Positions 16,482 to 26,733 of a DNA stretch of 32,210 nt are shown here, in pieces. This DNA comes from Actinomycetota bacterium (GTDB lineage Bacteria; Actinomycetota; Rubrobacteria; Rubrobacterales; Rubrobacteraceae). The number at the start of each line of letters is the position of its first letter. The stretch's first letter is position 1. Below the pieces are notes generated by a model, which saw only the letters and a list, made by a program, of their open reading frames with translations, had not been told where the DNA came from and ran no database searches. A program made the translations under genes and the position numbers. The stretch spans positions 1 through 32,210 of the forward strand of contig JAIVIG010000290.1 of the NCBI GenBank assembly GCA_020200675.1. Direction: 5' to 3'.

Positions 16482-19400
16482 ATGGTTCTCAAACGCACGG
16501 TAGGTGAGGAGAGAGAGGCCCGGGCAGAAGAATTCCGGGCCCAGTTAAAGCAGCGCATCATGCTTCTCGACTGCGCGATGGGCACCATGATCCAGCAGTA
16601 CGAGCTCTCCGAGGAGGACTACCGGGGGGAGCGCTTTAAGGACCACCCGGGGGATATCAAGGGCAACAACGACCTGCTCTCTATAACCCAGCCCCAGATC
16701 ATCCGCGACATCCACGAGGCCGTGCTGGAGGCCGGCGCGGATATCGTAGAGACCAACACCTTCAGCTCGACCTCCATCGCCCAGGCGGACTACAAGATGG
16801 AGGACCTCGCCTACGAGCTGAACTACGAGTCGGCGCGCGTCGCCCGCGAGGCGGTGGACGGCATCACCGAGAGGACGCCGGACAGGCCGCGCTTCGTGGC
16901 GGGCGCCACCGGTCCGACCAACCGCACGGCCTCCCTCTCTCCGGACGTGAACAACCCCGGCTTCCGCAACGTCACCTTCGACGAGCTCAAGGAGGCGTAT
17001 AAGGAAGCGACGCGGGGGCTCGTGGAGGGCGGCGTGGATCTGCTGCTCGTCGAGACCATCTTCGACACGCTGAACGCGAAGACGGCGATCTTCGCGATCA
17101 AGGAGTACCTCGACGATGAGGGTCTGGACGTTCCTATCATGATCTCCGGCACCATCACCGACGCGAGCGGACGCACGCTCTCCGGGCAGGTGACGGAGGC
17201 GTTCTGGAACTCCGTGCGCCACGCCGATCCCATAAGCGTCGGCCTGAACTGCGCGCTGGGGTCGAGCGAGCTGCGGCAGTACATCGAGGAGCTCTCGGGG
17301 ATCGCGGAGACGCACGTCAGCGCCTACCCGAACGCCGGTCTCCCCAACGAGTTCGGCGAGTACGACGAGACCCCCGAACACATGGCCGCGGAGATAGGGG
17401 AGTGGGCCGCGAACGGCTGGCTTAACATCGTCGGGGGGTGCTGCGGCACCACGCCGGAGCACATAAAGGCGATGGCGGACGCGGTCGCGGGGCATCCGCC
17501 GCGCGAGGTGCCGGAGCTTTCGCGCAAGCTGCGCCTGAGCGGGCTCGAGGCGGTCAACATCGGGCCGGACTCGCTGTTCGTGAACGTTGGGGAGCGGACG
17601 AACGTTACGGGATCGGCGCGGTTCAAGGACCTGATCCTGAACGCGGACTACGACACGGCGCTGGAGGTAGCGGCCGAGCAGGTCGAGAACGGCGCCCAGA
17701 TCATCGACGTCAACATGGACGAGGGGATGCTCGAGGGCGTGGAGGCGATGATCGACTTCCTGAACCTCACCGCCGCGGAGCCGGACATCTCGCGCGTGCC
17801 CGTGATGATCGACTCGTCCAAGTGGTCCATCATCGAGGCGGGCCTGAAGCGCGTGCAGGGCAAGGCGGTCGTCAACTCCATCAGCATGAAAGAGGGCGAG
17901 GAGGAGTTCGTCCGCCAGGCGCGACTGCTGAAGAGGTACGGGGCAGCCGTGATCGTGATGGCCTTCGACGAAGAGGGCCAGGCGGACACCAAGGAGCAGA
18001 AGGTCGAGATCTGCACCCGCGCTTATAAGATCCTCACAGAAGAGGTCGGTTTCCCGCCGGAGGACGTAATCTTCGACCCGAACGTCTTCGCCATCGCCAC
18101 CGGCATCGAGGAGCACAACAACTACGGCGTGGATTTCATCGAGGCGGTGCGTGAGATAACTCAGACCCTCCCCCACGCCAAGACTTCGGGCGGCATCTCG
18201 AACGTCTCGTTCTCGTTCCGCGGCAACAGCCCGGTGCGCGAGGCAATACACGCGGTCTTCCTCTACCACGCGATAAACGCCGGCCTGACGATGGGCATAG
18301 TGAACGCCGGCCAGCTCGCCGTCTACGACGACATAGACGAGGAGCTGCGCGAGGCCGTCGAAGACGTGGTGCTCAACCGCAGAGACGATTCGACCGAGCG
18401 TCTGCTGGAGCTGGCGGAGAAGTACCGGGACCAGGGCGAAGAGGTGGAAGCCGAGGCCCAGGAGTGGCGGTCGTGGCCGGTCGCAAAGCGGTTGGAGCAC
18501 GCCCTGGTCAAGGGCATCGCCGAGTTCGCCGAGGACGACGCCGAAGAGGCCAACGGCACGGTCATAATGGCGACCGTGAAGGGCGACGTGCATGACATCG
18601 GCAAGAACATCGTCGGGGTGGTCCTGCAGTGCAACAACTTCGAGGTCATAGACCTCGGGGTGATGGTACCCGCGGCGAAGATCCTGGAGACCGCTAAAGA
18701 GAAGGGCGCGGACATCATCGGGCTCTCGGGGCTCATCACGCCTTCGTTGGACGAGATGGTCCACGTTGCCTCCGAGATGCAGCGCGAGGGTTTCAACATA
18801 CCGCTGCTCATCGGTGGGGCGACGACCTCGCAGACGCACACGGCGGTCAAGATCGCGCCTGGTTACGAGCAACCCACGATCCACGTGAAGGACGCCTCGC
18901 GCGCCGTGGGCGTGGCCCAGAACCTGGTGAGCGAGGGCCGTCGTGAAAGCTACGCCGAGCAGATCGCCGCCGAGTACGAAGAGGTGCGCGTCAAGCACGC
19001 CGGGCGCAGGTCCAAGACCAGGCTGGCCACGCTGGAGCGTGCGCGGGCCAACAGGACGAAGATAGAGTGGGAGGGGTACGCCCCGCCAAGGCCGAACGTC
19101 TTGGGGGTCAGGACGTTCGACGACTACCCGCTGGAGGAGGTCCGGGACTACATCGACTGGACTCCCTTCTTCCACTCCTGGCAGATGAAGGCCAGCTACC
19201 CCAAGATTTTGGACGACCCCGAGAAGGGCGAGGAAGCCCGCAAGCTCTTCGAGGACGCCCAGAACCTCCTGGACCGCGCCATCGAGGAAGGTTGGCTAAA
19301 GGCGCGCGCGGTCATCGGCCTCTTCCCGGCCAACGCGCTACCGAACGACGACGTGGAGGTCTACACCGACGAGTCGCGCAGCGAGGTGCTGACGGAGCTC

Positions 19401-20066
19401 CACTTCCTGCGCCAGCAGAAGCAGAAGCCGCCGGGGCGTCCCAACCAGTCTCTGGTCGACTTCGTCGCGCCGAAGGAGACGGGGCTCGAGGACTACGTCG
19501 GTCTCTTCGCCGTGACGGCCGGGGTCGGAGCGGACGAGATAGCGCGACGCTTCGAGGAGGACAACGACGACTACAACGCCATCATGATCAAAGCGCTCGC
19601 CGACCGCCTGGCCGAGGCGTTCGCCGAGCTGATGCACAAGAAGGTCCGCAAGGAGTTCTGGGGCTACGCGGCGGACGAGGGCCTGGACGCCGAGGACCTC
19701 ATCCGGGAGGAGTACCGCGGCATCCGCCCCGCCCCCGGCTACCCGGCCTGCCCCGAACACACCGAGAAGCGCACCCTCTGGGAGCTTCTAGACGTGGAAG
19801 AGAACGCCGGCATCACGCTCACCGAGAGCTGCGCGATGTCGCCGGGCGCGGCGGTCAGCGGCTACTACTTCTCCCACCCGGACTCCCGCTACTTCGGCGT
19901 CGCCGAGATCGGCCGCGACCAGGTATCAGACTACGCCGAGCGCAAGGGCATGGCCCTCGAAGTGGCAGAGAAGTGGCTCGCCCCGAACCTCGCCTACGAC
20001 CCGGATCAGCCGAGCGGCTCCGGGGAGACGGAGGTCCCCCAAGCCCAGAGCAAGTCCGCGGGGTAA
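16482..20066 (+). CDS. metH: cobalamin-dependent methionine synthase
   Basis: Hcy-binding domain ([15 protein letters not shown]...[12 protein letters not shown]), pterin-binding ([15 protein letters not shown]), B12-binding [29 protein letters not shown], and activation domain ([18 protein letters not shown]...[19 protein letters not shown]). Confidence 0.98.
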   Translation: MVLKRTVGEEREARAEEFRAQLKQRIMLLDCAMGTMIQQYELSEEDYRGERFKDHPGDIKGNNDLLSITQPQIIRDIHEAVLEAGADIVETNTFSSTSIAQADYKMEDLAYELNYESARVAREAVDGITERTPDRPRFVAGATGPTNRTASLSPDVNNPGFRNVTFDELKEAYKEATRGLVEGGVDLLLVETIFDTLNAKTAIFAIKEYLDDEGLDVPIMISGTITDASGRTLSGQVTEAFWNSVRHADPISVGLNCALGSSELRQYIEELSGIAETHVSAYPNAGLPNEFGEYDETPEHMAAEIGEWAANGWLNIVGGCCGTTPEHIKAMADAVAGHPPREVPELSRKLRLSGLEAVNIGPDSLFVNVGERTNVTGSARFKDLILNADYDTALEVAAEQVENGAQIIDVNMDEGMLEGVEAMIDFLNLTAAEPDISRVPVMIDSSKWSIIEAGLKRVQGKAVVNSISMKEGEEEFVRQARLLKRYGAAVIVMAFDEEGQADTKEQKVEICTRAYKILTEEVGFPPEDVIFDPNVFAIATGIEEHNNYGVDFIEAVREITQTLPHAKTSGGISNVSFSFRGNSPVREAIHAVFLYHAINAGLTMGIVNAGQLAVYDDIDEELREAVEDVVLNRRDDSTERLLELAEKYRDQGEEVEAEAQEWRSWPVAKRLEHALVKGIAEFAEDDAEEANGTVIMATVKGDVHDIGKNIVGVVLQCNNFEVIDLGVMVPAAKILETAKEKGADIIGLSGLITPSLDEMVHVASEMQREGFNIPLLIGGATTSQTHTAVKIAPGYEQPTIHVKDASRAVGVAQNLVSEGRRESYAEQIAAEYEEVRVKHAGRRSKTRLATLERARANRTKIEWEGYAPPRPNVLGVRTFDDYPLEEVRDYIDWTPFFHSWQMKASYPKILDDPEKGEEARKLFEDAQNLLDRAIEEGWLKARAVIGLFPANALPNDDVEVYTDESRSEVLTELHFLRQQKQKPPGRPNQSLVDFVAPKETGLEDYVGLFAVTAGVGADEIARRFEEDNDDYNAIMIKALADRLAEAFAELMHKKVRKEFWGYAADEGLDAEDLIREEYRGIRPAPGYPACPEHTEKRTLWELLDVEENAGITLTESCAMSPGAAVSGYYFSHPDSRYFGVAEIGRDQVSDYAERKGMALEVAEKWLAPNLAYDPDQPSGSGETEVPQAQSKSAG

Positions 20067-20093
20067 GGATACGGGCGGCTCGCCCTGAACCCT

Positions 20094-20663
20094 CTACCCC
20101 TCGGGCGGCAGGGCCTCGGCAGCGTCGAAGGCTAGGTCCGGCAAGGTGGCCGAGACGATTCGCTCGTCGCGCCTTATGCGAACGAGCCTCCTGTAGCCTC
20201 CCGGCCCCGGTTCCGAATACACCTCGATCGCGTCCGTGGTCAGGTCCACGAGCCACGCCTCGGGGATGCCGGCCTCGGCGTACAGGGGGAGTTTCGTCTC
20301 GCGGTCGTAGGCGAGGGAGATGTAGGCGACCTCAACAACCAGCAGCAACTCCTCGGGGATAGGTATGCCCGAGCGGTCCCCTCGCCTTCGCACGAGTGTG
20401 AGGTCGGGCTGCGGCTCGCCGTGCTCGCCGAGGGCGAGAGGATTTTGCACGCTCACGAAGAGTCCGGTCTCGCGCGTGTCGAGGGCCCAGCGGGAGATCA
20501 GGCGGGTCAGGCGCATTACGCTCTCGATATGACGGTCCCCTATCGGCGCCATCTCCAGCACCTCCCCGTCTATGAGCTCTACCCGGTCGTCCTCCGAGAA
20601 GATCCTGGCCTCACCCATCCTCCGATACTCTTCGACGGTGAAGCGATGCCTTACGGCGCCCAT
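20094..20663 (-). CDS. Uma2 family endonuclease-like protein (DUF820)
   Basis: FTVEEYRRM, DDRVELIDGEVLEMAPIGDRH, PQPDLTLV, LLVVEVAYISLAYDRETKLPLYAEAGIPEAWLVDL. Confidence 0.93.
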   Translation of the reverse strand: MGAVRHRFTVEEYRRMGEARIFSEDDRVELIDGEVLEMAPIGDRHIESVMRLTRLISRWALDTRETGLFVSVQNPLALGEHGEPQPDLTLVRRRGDRSGIPIPEELLLVVEVAYISLAYDRETKLPLYAEAGIPEAWLVDLTTDAIEVYSEPGPGGYRRLVRIRRDERIVSATLPDLAFDAAEALPPEG

Positions 20664-20800
20664 CTGAACTCTCCCCGTGTCTCGCGTCTTCCTACCGGCA
20701 TTCTACGAGACGCCGCATCGGCGGAAAATAGCGTTCTCAGTGGTAGCACGCCAGAGCAAGATCTAAGCGCGACCGCTTTCGGGTACGGAAACCCCTCGGA

Positions 20801-22961
20801 TCAGCCCGAGGACGAAGCAGCTCTAACTATGGCAGAATCTGCTTCCTTCGACTCGCGCAGAAGGGCGCGTATCTTGCTGGGGCTCACGGGGAGAGCCGTT
20901 ATAGAGCCCGGCATTCCGAGCGCGTCCTCTACCGCGCTGACTACGGCTGCCCCGCACCCTACGGTCCCCCCTTCGCCGGCTCCCTTGAGCCCCAGAGGGT
21001 TGTCGGGTGACGGCGCGTCTTCGCACACGAGCGTCTCCACACGGGGGACTTCGGCCGCCGTCGGTTCCATGTAGTCGATAAAGGTCGCGGCGAGGGGTTG
21101 CCCCGAATCGTCGTAGCGGAACTCCTCGAGCAAAGCTCCCCCGAGACCCTGCGCCGCCCCACCGATAAGCTGACCCTCGACGAGCGTGGGGTTGACCGCG
21201 CGGCCGACCTCGTAGGCAATAAAATAGCGTTTGATCTCTACTCCTCCGGTCTCCGGGTCGATCTCTACCTGGGCCAGGTGCACCCCATAGGGGTAGGTCA
21301 TGTGGTCCACGGAGAAGGTGCGGCGGGCGCCGAGGCCCGGCTCCTCTCCGTCGGCCAGACCGCTGTGGGGCTCGCAGGCGACCGCTATCTCCCCCAGGGA
21401 GGGGCAACAGGTCCGTCTCCGTGTGTACCACCTCTATCTCCTCGGGAGGGACGCTCAGTTGCTCCGCGGCGATCTGGGCGAGTACCGTCTCTATCCCCTG
21501 CCCCAGCGAGGCGCCGCCGGTGATCACGCGGACAGAACCGGTAGGGTCGACCTCGACGATGGCCTCCTCATAAGGTCCCGTGCCGCTCTTCTCGAGGAAG
21601 TAACCGACGCCCGTGCCGACCAACCGCTCCCCGGCTCGCAGCTCTCGCGCCTCCTTCTCCCACTCGTCGAAGCCGGAGCGCGCGATCGCCTTGTCTAACA
21701 ACCCCTCGTAGTCTCCGGCGTCGAGCACGACGTCGGTGTCCAAAGTGGACAAGGGCCTGGTGTGCGGCAGCTCGGAGGTTTCGAGCAGGTTTATCCTCCG
21801 TAGTTCCAGCCGGTCGATGCCGAGCCGCGCGGCCGCCACGTCGAGCAGGTGCTCGCGGGCGAAAGTGGACTCGTAGCGACCCGGCCCACGATAGGTGCCG
21901 CACGGGGTCTTATTGGTGAGCGCGACGTGTGCCGTGCCCTCGTACGCCGGGACCCTGTAAGGTCCGGGCAGCATGGCCAGCGTCAGGTCGGGGACGATGA
22001 CGCCGTGGGTTCGGATGTAGGCGCCGTTGTCGTGCCACACCTCGTCGCGCAAGCCCAACAGCCGGTGTTCCTCGTCAAAGGCCGCCCCGATCCGGTGTAC
22101 CTGCTCGCGGGAGTGGTTCGCCGCCACCAGGTTCTCGGCACGGTCTTCGATCCACTTCACCGGGCGTCCGGTCTCGCGAGCGAGGTAAGGCACCAAAAAG
22201 TCCTCCGGGTAGAACTCGCCCCGGACGCCGAAGCCGCCCCCCGCGTCGGATTTCTTCATGCTGATCCGGTTGAGGGGCATTCCCAGCATCTGCGAGAGAA
22301 CCCGCCGGTTGAAGTGCGGCACCTTGGTGGCGCCCCAAATCGTGAGGTGGTCGCTCCCGGCGTCGTACTCGGCCACGAGCCCCCGTGTCTCCAGCGGAAC
22401 CCCCGAATGCCGCCCGATCTTCACCTCGATCTCGACCACACAAGCGGCGTCGTGAAATGCCGTTTCGACGTCCCCGTAGCCCATACGCAATGTCGCTGCC
22501 TCGCTCTCGAAGCCGTCCACCGGCGAGGCATCGGCTTCGATGGCGCTTCGGGCATCCAGGACGACCGGTAGCTCTTCGTACTCTACCCTGATGAGCTCGA
22601 CGGCGTCTTCGGCGAGGTACGGGTCCTCGGCGAGCACGACGGCGATGGGTTCTCCTACATAGCGCACCCTGTCGCGCGCCAGCACGGGTTGCAGGAAGTC
22701 GTCGAGCTGGTGTTTGGTGCGCGTGCGGATCGGGATGGGCCTCGTCCAGGCGAGGTCCTCCCCGGTGAGTACCGCTTCAACTCCCGGAAGGGCGAGCACT
22801 TCGTCCGTCCGCACGTTCTTTATCCGGGCGTGAGCGTGCGGGGATCTGAACACCCTCATCCACAGCTGCCCGACGCGATTGACGTCGTCGACGAAGTGGC
22901 CGAGGCCGCGCAGCAGGCGGCGGTCTTCGAGCCGCCCAATTCGCCGCCCAACGACGCTCAC
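20801..22961 (-). pseudogene. molybdopterin-dependent hydroxylase large subunit (CoxL/XdhA-like), copy 1, with an internal out-of-frame deletion
   Basis: N-terminal part in ORF 20823-22961 up to ...EVVHTETDLLP. The genuine C-terminus (DHMTYPYGVHLAQVEIDPETGG...GLKGAGEGGTVGCGAAV) lies in a different frame (ORF 20801-21310). Total length 2161 nt is not a multiple of 3. Confidence 0.85.
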
Positions 22962-23527
22962 TGCGCGTGATCTCCCGCCTCACGCAGGGGCGACACACCC
23001 TCCACCCGGTCTTCGGAGGTCTCCTGTGAGACCGCGCTATCGACCGCCTCCGTCCCCCCGTTTTTGCCCGCTGCGGCCAGTACCGCCTCGACGATGCCCT
23101 GGTAGCCCGTACACCGGCACAGGTTGGACGACATCACCTCCCTCACTTCTTCCTCCGTGGGATCCAGCTTCTCCCTCAGTAGCGCCGTCGCCAGCATCAG
23201 GAACCCGGGCGTGCAGAACCCGCACTGCAGCGCGTGGTGGGCCGAGAAGGCCTCCTGCAAGGGGTTGAGCTGCCCATTCGATTCGAGACCCTCGACGGTC
23301 TCGATCTCGCGCCCGTCGGCCTGGACACCGAAGGCGAGGCAGGACCTGACCGCGAGGCCGTCGACGAGGACGGTACACGCGCCGCAGATCCCGTGCTCGC
23401 ACCCCAGGTGCGTACCCGTGTAGCCGAGATCGTGGCGCAGCACGTCGGCGAGGGTCCGCCGTGACTCGACGTCTACCTCGTGAAGCCGGCCGTTTACGGT
23501 GATCCTAACCGAGTGAATGTCTTTCAT
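22958..23527 (-). CDS. (2Fe-2S)-binding small subunit of molybdenum hydroxylase (CoxS-like)
   Basis: CEHGICGACTVLVDGLAVRSC and CGFCTPGFLML...NLCRCTGYQGIVEAV cysteine motifs; ATGA overlaps with both neighbours. Confidence 0.96.
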   Translation of the reverse strand: MKDIHSVRITVNGRLHEVDVESRRTLADVLRHDLGYTGTHLGCEHGICGACTVLVDGLAVRSCLAFGVQADGREIETVEGLESNGQLNPLQEAFSAHHALQCGFCTPGFLMLATALLREKLDPTEEEVREVMSSNLCRCTGYQGIVEAVLAAAGKNGGTEAVDSAVSQETSEDRVEGVSPLREAGDHAQ

Positions 23528-25797
23528 GAAAGATTCCCTTCGCGCGCTCGTGAGTCTCTGATCGCGGCCCGCAGGAGGTCCGGGGTTATAGGGAGCCGGT
23601 CGATCTTGACGTCGAGGTGCGAGAGGGCGTCAGCTACCGCGCTGGCGACGGCGGCGGGGGCCCCCATTGTGCCGCCCTCCCCCACTCCCTTCGCCCCCGT
23701 CTCGGTGTACTCGCAGGGCGTCTCCAGGTGTAGGATCTCGACGGGGGGAATCTCCATCGCCGTCGGGACGAGGTAGTCCATCAGCGTGGAGGTGACGAGT
23801 TGTCCCTCGTCGTCGTAGATGAGCTGCTCGTACAACGCCGCGGCGATCCCCTGCGCCACGCCTCCCCGCACCTGTCCCTCGACGATCATCGGGTTGATCA
23901 TAACCCCGCAGTCCTCCGCAACCACGTAACGCTCTATGCGCACGTTCCCCGTCTCCGGGTCGATCTCCACCACTACCCCGTGCGTCGCGTTCGAGAACGT
24001 GCCCGGCGGATCGAAGCCGGCACTCGCTTCGAGGCTCCCCGCCTCCCCCTCCGGTAGCCGTTGTGCTTCCAGGTAGGCTGCGCGCGCCACCTCGGGCACC
24101 CCGACGTAGCGCTCGGGAGAGCCGCTGACGGAGACCCTGCCGTCCTCTATCTCAAGGTCCCCAGGAGCTGCCTCGAGCAGGTGGCTCGCCACCTCCTTGA
24201 TGCGTTCCGCGAGGAGCGCGGCCGCCTTCTTCAACTCGTCGGCGACGATCTGGGCCAGGGTCGTCTGGTGTCCCTGCCCATGCCCGCAGGTGCCGACCGC
24301 GACGGCGACGTTCCCGGAGGGGTCCATCCTCACGTGGGCGTTGTCCAGCCCCGGTGTGATCGCCATCTTCCTCAGGGCGAACGCTCGCGTCCCGTAACCC
24401 GTCCGCTCCGCGAAACAGGAGAATCCCAGGCCGATCAAACGCCCCTCGCGCCTCGCCTCTTCCTGCCGCTCCTTCCACGCGGGGAAGTCCAGCGCCCCGG
24501 CACACTTCTCCAGCGACTCGATGTAGCTGCCGGGATCGTAGACGACCCCCGTCGGGCTCTCGTAGGGGAACTCGTCGGCGGAGATCAAATTGCGCCTGCG
24601 TATCTCCACCGCGTCCATACCCAGACGCTTCGCGGCCTTCTGCATCAGACGCTCCATCGCGAAGGTGAACTGTGGCCTCGACACCCCGCGATACGGCGCC
24701 ATGGGAACCTTGTTCGTGGCCACCGCGCGCGCCCGCGACCGGTAACGCTCCAGGCGATAGGGACCCGGCATCTCCGTCGCCGCCATGAGCGGCTCGACCC
24801 CGCACGTAAACGGGTAGCACGAGTAGGCGCCCACGTCGCACAGGATGTCCGCCTCCAGGGCCAGCAGCTTCCCTTCCTCGTCGAAGGCGGCCGAGGTCTC
24901 GTACCTCTGCTCGTGGCCGTGGAAGGAGGCCGTGAGGTTCTCCTGCCTGTCTTCGGTCCACTTCACCGGCCGCTCCAGGCGCTGGGCAGCTATCGCCACG
25001 AGCAACTCCTCGCGGCTGACGACGCACTTCTGCCCGAAGCCCCCGCCGACGTCGGGCGCTACGACGCGGATTCGCTGTTGCGGGATCTCCAATACCTCCG
25101 CGAGCGCGGTGCGCACGATGTGCGGCACCTGCGTGGAGGTGTGCAGGACCAGCTTGTCCTCCCGGCCGTCCCACTCGGCCAGGCACCCCCGCCCCTCCAT
25201 CGGGACCGCCGCCAGCCGCCCCGTCTCGAACGTCGCCTCGACGACGACCGCGGCCCGCTCGAAGGCCTCGTCTACCCCGGAATCGTCAGACGAACGCACG
25301 TCGACCATCACGTTGTCTTGCATGTCCTCGTGTACGGTCCTTGCGCCTTCGGCTAGGGCCGCGTCCAGCGAGACCACTGTCTCCTGGCGCTCGTACTCGA
25401 CCGCCATGGCGTCCGCGCCGTCCTCCGCGGCATGAGGAGAGTCCGCCAGGACCAGCGCAACCGGTTCGCCGGCGTGGCGAACCCTCTCGCCCGAGAGCAG
25501 GGGCATGTCGACCCCGACGAACTCCGGGCGGTGGAGCACCGGACGCAGCCCGGGTACGTCCTCCAGGTCGGAGCGGGTGATGACCCTCTCCACGCCGGGG
25601 ACCTCAAGGGCGTCCTCGACGGAGACCCTCTCCACGCACGCGGCGCCGAACGACGACCGGGCGAAGGCGGCGTAGAGCATCCTCGGACGCTCGATGTCGT
25701 CCACGAACATCCCCCGGCCGGTGAGGTGCCGCGCGTCCTCGACCCTGGGGACCGACCTGCCGACCCAGGACCTGCCGGAGGAGCCGTCACCCGGCAT
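23524..25797 (-). CDS. molybdopterin-dependent hydroxylase large subunit (CoxL/XdhA-like), copy 2
   Basis: VGRSVPRVEDARHLTGRGMFVDDI, DVGGGFGQKCVVSREELL, VPMAPYRGVSRPQ, ETGAKGVGEGGTMGAPAAVASAVADAL. Open throughout, but appears to lack a conserved internal segment after ADEL. Confidence 0.93.
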   Translation of the reverse strand: MPGDGSSGRSWVGRSVPRVEDARHLTGRGMFVDDIERPRMLYAAFARSSFGAACVERVSVEDALEVPGVERVITRSDLEDVPGLRPVLHRPEFVGVDMPLLSGERVRHAGEPVALVLADSPHAAEDGADAMAVEYERQETVVSLDAALAEGARTVHEDMQDNVMVDVRSSDDSGVDEAFERAAVVVEATFETGRLAAVPMEGRGCLAEWDGREDKLVLHTSTQVPHIVRTALAEVLEIPQQRIRVVAPDVGGGFGQKCVVSREELLVAIAAQRLERPVKWTEDRQENLTASFHGHEQRYETSAAFDEEGKLLALEADILCDVGAYSCYPFTCGVEPLMAATEMPGPYRLERYRSRARAVATNKVPMAPYRGVSRPQFTFAMERLMQKAAKRLGMDAVEIRRRNLISADEFPYESPTGVVYDPGSYIESLEKCAGALDFPAWKERQEEARREGRLIGLGFSCFAERTGYGTRAFALRKMAITPGLDNAHVRMDPSGNVAVAVGTCGHGQGHQTTLAQIVADELKKAAALLAERIKEVASHLLEAAPGDLEIEDGRVSVSGSPERYVGVPEVARAAYLEAQRLPEGEAGSLEASAGFDPPGTFSNATHGVVVEIDPETGNVRIERYVVAEDCGVMINPMIVEGQVRGGVAQGIAAALYEQLIYDDEGQLVTSTLMDYLVPTAMEIPPVEILHLETPCEYTETGAKGVGEGGTMGAPAAVASAVADALSHLDVKIDRLPITPDLLRAAIRDSRAREGNLS

Positions 25798-26653
25798 CGC
25801 CGGCCGCCTCCTCCAGTGCCCTCCGTACCATCACCGCCGAGAGATCTCTCCTGTACTCCGCGGTCCCCTGGACGTCGGATGGCGGGTCGATTACCTTCGC
25901 CGCCTCCCGCCCCGCCTCTTCGAAGGCCTCCCGGCCAACCTCCGCCCCCTCCAGCACCTGCTCCGCTTCGGAGACGCGCAGGGGGATGTCCGCCACGCCC
26001 CCGAGCACCACGCGGGCGGAGCGGCATTTTCCATCGTCGATGTCCAGGGTGACCGCTGCGGCCACGATCGCGTAGTCCCCCGCGCGCCTGGCGAACTCCT
26101 GCAGCGCGGCGTTCGGGGCTGGCTGGGGGAAACGGACCTCCACGATCATCTCGTCCGGCTCCAGCGCGGTCATGAAGAAGCCGTGGAAGAAGTCGGAGGC
26201 CAGGACCACGCGCTCTCCTCCCGGACCGACCGCCACGACCTCGGCGTTCAGCAGTGCCGCGAGCATGCACCACTCCGCCGAAGGGTCCCCGTGCGCGATG
26301 CTGCCGCCGAACGTGCCCAAAGTGCGAATAGGATAGTGCCCCACCCAACGAGCCGCGCGCTTTAGTACCGAGAAGCCCTCTAAAAGTTCAGGGTCCTCCA
26401 TCTCCTCGACCCAGCGGTGCGGCGTCAGCGCCCCGATCTTGAGCCCACGACCGTCGTGGGGCTCCAGATACTGCAGGTCGGGGATCCCGGCGACGTCAAC
26501 GAGGGCGGAGGGACGAACCAGCCTGAAGTTCATCATCGGAACCAGACTCTGGCCGCCGGCCAGCAACTTGGCCTCGTCGCCCAGCTCGGTCAACTGATCG
26601 ACGGCGTCCTCCACCGCAGTCGCCCGACGATACTCGAAGGCGGCTGGTTTCAC
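25787..26653 (-). CDS. FAD-binding medium subunit of molybdenum hydroxylase (CoxM-like)
   Basis: AKLLAGGQSLVPMMNFRLVRPSALVDVAGIPDLQYL and RTLGTFGGSIAHGDPSAEW. Confidence 0.96.
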   Translation of the reverse strand: MKPAAFEYRRATAVEDAVDQLTELGDEAKLLAGGQSLVPMMNFRLVRPSALVDVAGIPDLQYLEPHDGRGLKIGALTPHRWVEEMEDPELLEGFSVLKRAARWVGHYPIRTLGTFGGSIAHGDPSAEWCMLAALLNAEVVAVGPGGERVVLASDFFHGFFMTALEPDEMIVEVRFPQPAPNAALQEFARRAGDYAIVAAAVTLDIDDGKCRSARVVLGGVADIPLRVSEAEQVLEGAEVGREAFEEAGREAAKVIDPPSDVQGTAEYRRDLSAVMVRRALEEAAGDAG

Positions 26654-26694
26654 TACTCATCCCCCTTTCCCCGCGAGGCACTTGCTTTACAAGT

Positions 26695-26715
26695 ATTGGA
26701 TACAATATTATATTG
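26695..26715. promoter_or_regulatory. overlapping dyads in the divergent promoter region (candidate operator)
   Basis: ATTGGATACAAT (26695-26706, 10 of 12 positions symmetric) overlaps CAATATTATATTG (26703-26715, 6-bp perfect arms), in the AT-rich gap between coxM and the cyclase gene. Confidence 0.4.
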
Positions 26716-26733
26716 CAGGGGAACGAGGCGCAA

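Noticed and set aside
16545-19175. 876-aa minus-strand ORF opposite metH
   Set aside because: Shadow ORF from GC-rich codon bias; composition is V/L/R/D-rich with no recognisable domain and metH is unambiguous on the plus strand.
20823-21395. Terminal ~190 aa of the 712-aa ORF as a genuine Arg/Gly-rich C-terminal domain
   Set aside because: The alternative frame over the same DNA encodes a well-conserved large-subunit C-terminus, so the Arg/Gly-rich stretch is an out-of-frame artefact.
24061-25356. 431-aa plus-strand ORF opposite Mo-hydroxylase copy 2
   Set aside because: Antisense shadow ORF of a clearly coding minus-strand gene.
20801-25797. Form I aerobic CO dehydrogenase
   Set aside because: Neither large subunit has the AYRCSFR active-site loop; loops are APYRGVSRP and GTYRGPGRY, so a generic Mo-hydroxylase call is safer.
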